A program made the translations under genes and the position numbers. The notes beneath the pieces were generated by a model, which had not been told where the DNA came from, made no database searches, and saw nothing but the letters and a program-made list of their open reading frames with translations. A stretch of 7,166 nt of DNA from an uncultured Rikenellaceae bacterium (GTDB lineage: Bacteria; Bacteroidota; Bacteroidia; Bacteroidales; Rikenellaceae): positions 1-7,166 of the forward strand of contig CAJGBR010000056.1 of assembly GCA_904501625.1 (NCBI GenBank). Reading direction: 5' to 3'. Shown piece by piece: positions 4,629-7,166 of the stretch (within the stretch, counting starts at the first letter, position 1; the number at the start of each line of letters is the position of its first letter).

Positions 4629-6503
4629 ATGGCAGAATGCAAGGATAAAAAATTGTTTGCTGAATTTCCTCCTGTAACAACAGAACAGTGGGAAGCAGTA
4701 ATCAATGTTGACTTGAAAGGTGCCGATTACGAGAAGAAATTGGTATGGAAAACGGCCGAAGGTTTCAACGTTCGTCCATATTATCGTGCCGAAAATCTCG
4801 AAGGCATCAAATTCCTGAATAGTGCTCCAGGACAATTTCCGTATGTTCGCGGAACAAAAAATGACAATTCTTGGCTGGTAAACCAAACGGTTGAAGTAAA
4901 TTGTCCGAAAGAAGCAAATGCTGATGCATTGAATATTTTGATGCGTGGCGTTGAGTCTATCACTTTCGACCTGAAAGCAGATAACTTCACAGCTGCAGAC
5001 CTCGACACTTTGTTGGCAGGAATCGAAATCCCAGCAGTAGAACTTAACTTCCGCGGCTGTATCGGGACTCTGCTCAACGTAGCAGATGCATTCCTCACTA
5101 AAGTTCAAAATGCAGGCTATACAAAAGATCAAGTTAATGCATCGTTCGCAATCGACCCGATTATGCAGAAACTCTCACTGAGAGGAAAATCTGCAGATAG
5201 CGAAATTATGCAGAAAGTTGTTGAACTTATCAAAAGACGTGGCGAATTGCGTCGCGTGAAATTCATCACAGTAGGTGGTGACATCTTCCAAAACTGTGGT
5301 TCGACAATCGTTCAAGAACTCGCATTCACAATGGCAGTTGGTAGCGAATATCTCAATAAGTTGATGGAACTCGGTCTCTCAATTGATGACGCAGCTTCTT
5401 CATTGAAATTCAACTTGGCTATCAGCTCAAACTACTTTATGGAAATAGCTAAGTTCCGCGCAGCTCGTATGTTGTGGGCTAACGTAGTTATGCCATACTC
5501 TCCAGAGAGAGCTTGTTCATCTAAGATTAAGATTCACGCAGTTACAGCTCGTTGGAATATGACCGTTTACGATGCATACGTAAATATGTTGCGTGCAACC
5601 AGCGAAGCAATGTCTGCAGCAATCGCAGGCGTAAACTCAATCGAAGTTCTGCCGTTTGACGCAGCATACGAAAAACCGTCTGACTTCAGCCGTCGTATTG
5701 CTCGTAACGTTCAGCTGATCTTGAAAGAAGAATCTCACTTCGACCATGTGGTTGACCCGGCAGGTGGTGCATACTACATCGAGAACCTGACTCGTTCAAT
5801 CGCAGAAAATGCTTGGAAACTCTTCGTAGAAGTTGAAAACAAAGGCGGTTACCGTGCAGCATTCGTTGAAGGTTTCATTCAGTCTAAGGTTGAAGAATCT
5901 GCTGCTCAAAAAGAAAAGAATATTGCAACAAGAAAAGAGACATTGCTTGGTACAAACCAATTCCCGAACTTCACAGAAAAAGCTCAGGAAAATATCACAA
6001 TTGATACAGTTACCAAAAAAGAATGTACTTGTTGCTGCTCAGAGCTAGCTGAATATAAGAAACTTGTTCCATTCCGCGTAGGTATGGCATTCGAAGCTTT
6101 GCGTCTCAAAACAGACCGTAGCGGTAAGGAACCTCGTGCATTTATGTTGACTCTTGGCAACTTGGCAATGGCTCGTGCTCGTGCACAATTTGCAAGTAAC
6201 TTTATGGCTTGTGCAGGTATTCGTCCTGTTGACAACATCTTGTTCCACTCAGTGGAAGAAGGCGTTAAAGCAGCTCTTGAATCAAAAGCTGAAATGGTGG
6301 TTTTGTGTAGCTCAGATGATGAATACGCAACATTCGCACCTGAAGTATTCGCTCAGTTGAAAGACAAGTGCGTATTTGTTATCGCTGGAGCTCCTGCTTG
6401 CAAAGAAGAACTTGAAAAAATCGGAATCAAAAACTTTATCAGTGTCCGCTCGAATGTTCTGGAAACTCTCACCGATTTCCAAAACCAATTGGACATCAAA
6501 TAA
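4629..6503 (+). CDS. mutA: Methylmalonyl-CoA mutase small (beta) subunit MutA
   Basis: A 624-residue protein, typical of MutA. It is the non-catalytic partner of MutB in the heterodimer that interconverts succinyl-CoA and (R)-methylmalonyl-CoA; in Bacteroidota this step leads to propionate. The N-terminus LFAEFPPVTTEQWE and GADYEKKLVWKTAEGFNVRPYYR is characteristic. A TIM-barrel-like region follows to about residue 440 (RRIARNVQLILKEESHFDHVVDPAGGAYYIE is the strongly conserved segment in its last third). From about residue 500 to the end there is a flavodoxin-like, B12-domain-derived fold (MLTLGNLAMARARAQFASNF). The DxHxxG cobalamin-binding motif is absent, as expected for the small subunit. 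An oddity is a cysteine cluster ECTCCCSE at 465-472 in the linker. Codon use suggests high expression. mutB follows after four bases. Confidence 0.95.
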   Translation: MAECKDKKLFAEFPPVTTEQWEAVINVDLKGADYEKKLVWKTAEGFNVRPYYRAENLEGIKFLNSAPGQFPYVRGTKNDNSWLVNQTVEVNCPKEANADALNILMRGVESITFDLKADNFTAADLDTLLAGIEIPAVELNFRGCIGTLLNVADAFLTKVQNAGYTKDQVNASFAIDPIMQKLSLRGKSADSEIMQKVVELIKRRGELRRVKFITVGGDIFQNCGSTIVQELAFTMAVGSEYLNKLMELGLSIDDAASSLKFNLAISSNYFMEIAKFRAARMLWANVVMPYSPERACSSKIKIHAVTARWNMTVYDAYVNMLRATSEAMSAAIAGVNSIEVLPFDAAYEKPSDFSRRIARNVQLILKEESHFDHVVDPAGGAYYIENLTRSIAENAWKLFVEVENKGGYRAAFVEGFIQSKVEESAAQKEKNIATRKETLLGTNQFPNFTEKAQENITIDTVTKKECTCCCSELAEYKKLVPFRVGMAFEALRLKTDRSGKEPRAFMLTLGNLAMARARAQFASNFMACAGIRPVDNILFHSVEEGVKAALESKAEMVVLCSSDDEYATFAPEVFAQLKDKCVFVIAGAPACKEELEKIGIKNFISVRSNVLETLTDFQNQLDIK

Positions 6504-6507
6504 TTGA

Positions 6508-7166
6508 ATGACAATGAGAGCAAAATATTCGGAAATATTGAATGAGTCAGCCGGCCAAAGTTGCGGCTGTAACTCTGAAAGACCCGTATGGAACACTGCG
6601 GAAAAAATTGCTGTAAAAGGAACATACACAGAGGCAGACCTCGAAGGTATGGAACACTTGAACTACGCAGCAGGTATCGCACCATTCTTGCGTGGTCCGT
6701 ATAGTACAATGTACGTAATGCGTCCCTGGACTATTCGTCAGTATGCAGGTTTCTCTACTGCAGAAGAATCTAACGCATTTTATCGTAGAAATCTTGCTTC
6801 AGGACAAAAAGGTTTGTCTGTAGCATTCGACTTGGCTACACACCGCGGTTACGACGCTGATCACCCACGTGTTGTCGGTGACGTTGTTAAAGCAGGTGTA
6901 TCAATCTGCTCGTTTGAAGATATGAAAGTTCTGTTCGATGGAATTCCATTGGATAAGATGTCTGTATCTATGACAATGAACGGTGCCGTTCTTCCAATCT
7001 TGGCCTTCTACATCGTTGCCGGTCTGGAACAAGGCGCAACTTTGGAACAACTTCAAGGTACAATCCAAAACGATATTTTGAAGGAATTTATGGTTCGTAA
7101 TACCTATATCTATCCTCCAAAATTCTCAATGAAGATTATTGCAGACATCTTTGAATATACATCAAA
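6508..7166 (+). CDS. mutB: Methylmalonyl-CoA mutase large (alpha) subunit MutB, 5' part
   Basis: The frame is open to the window edge, giving 219 codons of the roughly 710 expected. MutB is the catalytic, adenosylcobalamin-dependent subunit that carries out the radical carbon-skeleton rearrangement between methylmalonyl-CoA and succinyl-CoA. The visible part is the N-terminal arm and the first part of the TIM barrel, which binds the CoA ester: RGPYSTMYVMRPWTIRQYAGF (62-82), GLSVAFDLATHRGYD, MSVSMTMNGAVLPILAF and TIQNDILKEFMVRNTYIYPP. Tyr79, Gln187 and Arg197 correspond to the active-site Tyr89, Gln197 and Arg207 of the Propionibacterium enzyme, a constant offset of ten, so the N-terminus is slightly short. 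The cobalamin domain lies beyond the window. The ATG at 6508 is four bases after the mutA stop; the ATG at 6514 is an equally possible start. The arm contains SCGCN (18-22). Confidence 0.95.
   Translation, partial: MTMRAKYSEILNESAGQSCGCNSERPVWNTAEKIAVKGTYTEADLEGMEHLNYAAGIAPFLRGPYSTMYVMRPWTIRQYAGFSTAEESNAFYRRNLASGQKGLSVAFDLATHRGYDADHPRVVGDVVKAGVSICSFEDMKVLFDGIPLDKMSVSMTMNGAVLPILAFYIVAGLEQGATLEQLQGTIQNDILKEFMVRNTYIYPPKFSMKIIADIFEYTS

Noticed and set aside
4623..5132. A 169-codon open frame on the opposite strand of mutA
   Set aside because: It lies wholly across a well-conserved enzyme gene, its translation is rich in Cys and Phe without recognisable domains, and no promoter precedes it.

Overview
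The window looks like chromosomal DNA from a member of the Bacteroidales (Bacteroidota). It is AT-rich, and there are no Shine-Dalgarno sequences before the genes. Four of the gene starts are preceded by the Bacteroidota -7 promoter element TAnnTTTG, in three cases with a TTTG-type -33 element 19-20 bases upstream. Two lipoproteins belong to a fimbrillin-like family that is typical of this group. The methylmalonyl-CoA mutase subunits resemble the Bacteroides forms that run the succinate-propionate pathway.

Layout: the left half (1-3872) is read leftwards. At the left edge are the first 17 codons of an unidentified gene, preceded by about 440 untranslated bases with several hairpins and a good promoter at the far end. 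Next come two paralogous DUF6562-like surface lipoprotein genes (621-1454 and 1913-2881) and a lipoprotein FKBP-type prolyl isomerase (3165-3872). Each of these three complete genes ends in an intrinsic terminator, so they look like single-gene transcription units. A 173-bp divergent region separates them from the right half, which is read rightwards: smpB (4046-4501), then mutA (4629-6503) and the 5' part of mutB (6508 to the window end). mutA and mutB are four bases apart and form an operon.

The genes do not form one pathway. SmpB serves trans-translation. MutA and MutB make the B12-dependent heterodimer that interconverts succinyl-CoA and methylmalonyl-CoA. The FKBP protein probably folds proteins in the periplasm. 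The two lipoproteins are probably exposed outside the cell or carried on the outer membrane.

The most informative irregularity lies behind the second lipoprotein gene. Its reading frame continues past the TAA at 1913-1915 as protein-like sequence. After a one-base slip in an A6 run, that sequence reaches a stop at 1735-1737, just before the real terminator. I read this as the decayed C-terminal part of a longer, beta-helix-like protein. The second point of interest is the structured leader at the left edge, where two hairpins each show a run of five or six C in the loop. I see no CRISPR array, insertion sequence, tRNA, rRNA or phage gene.
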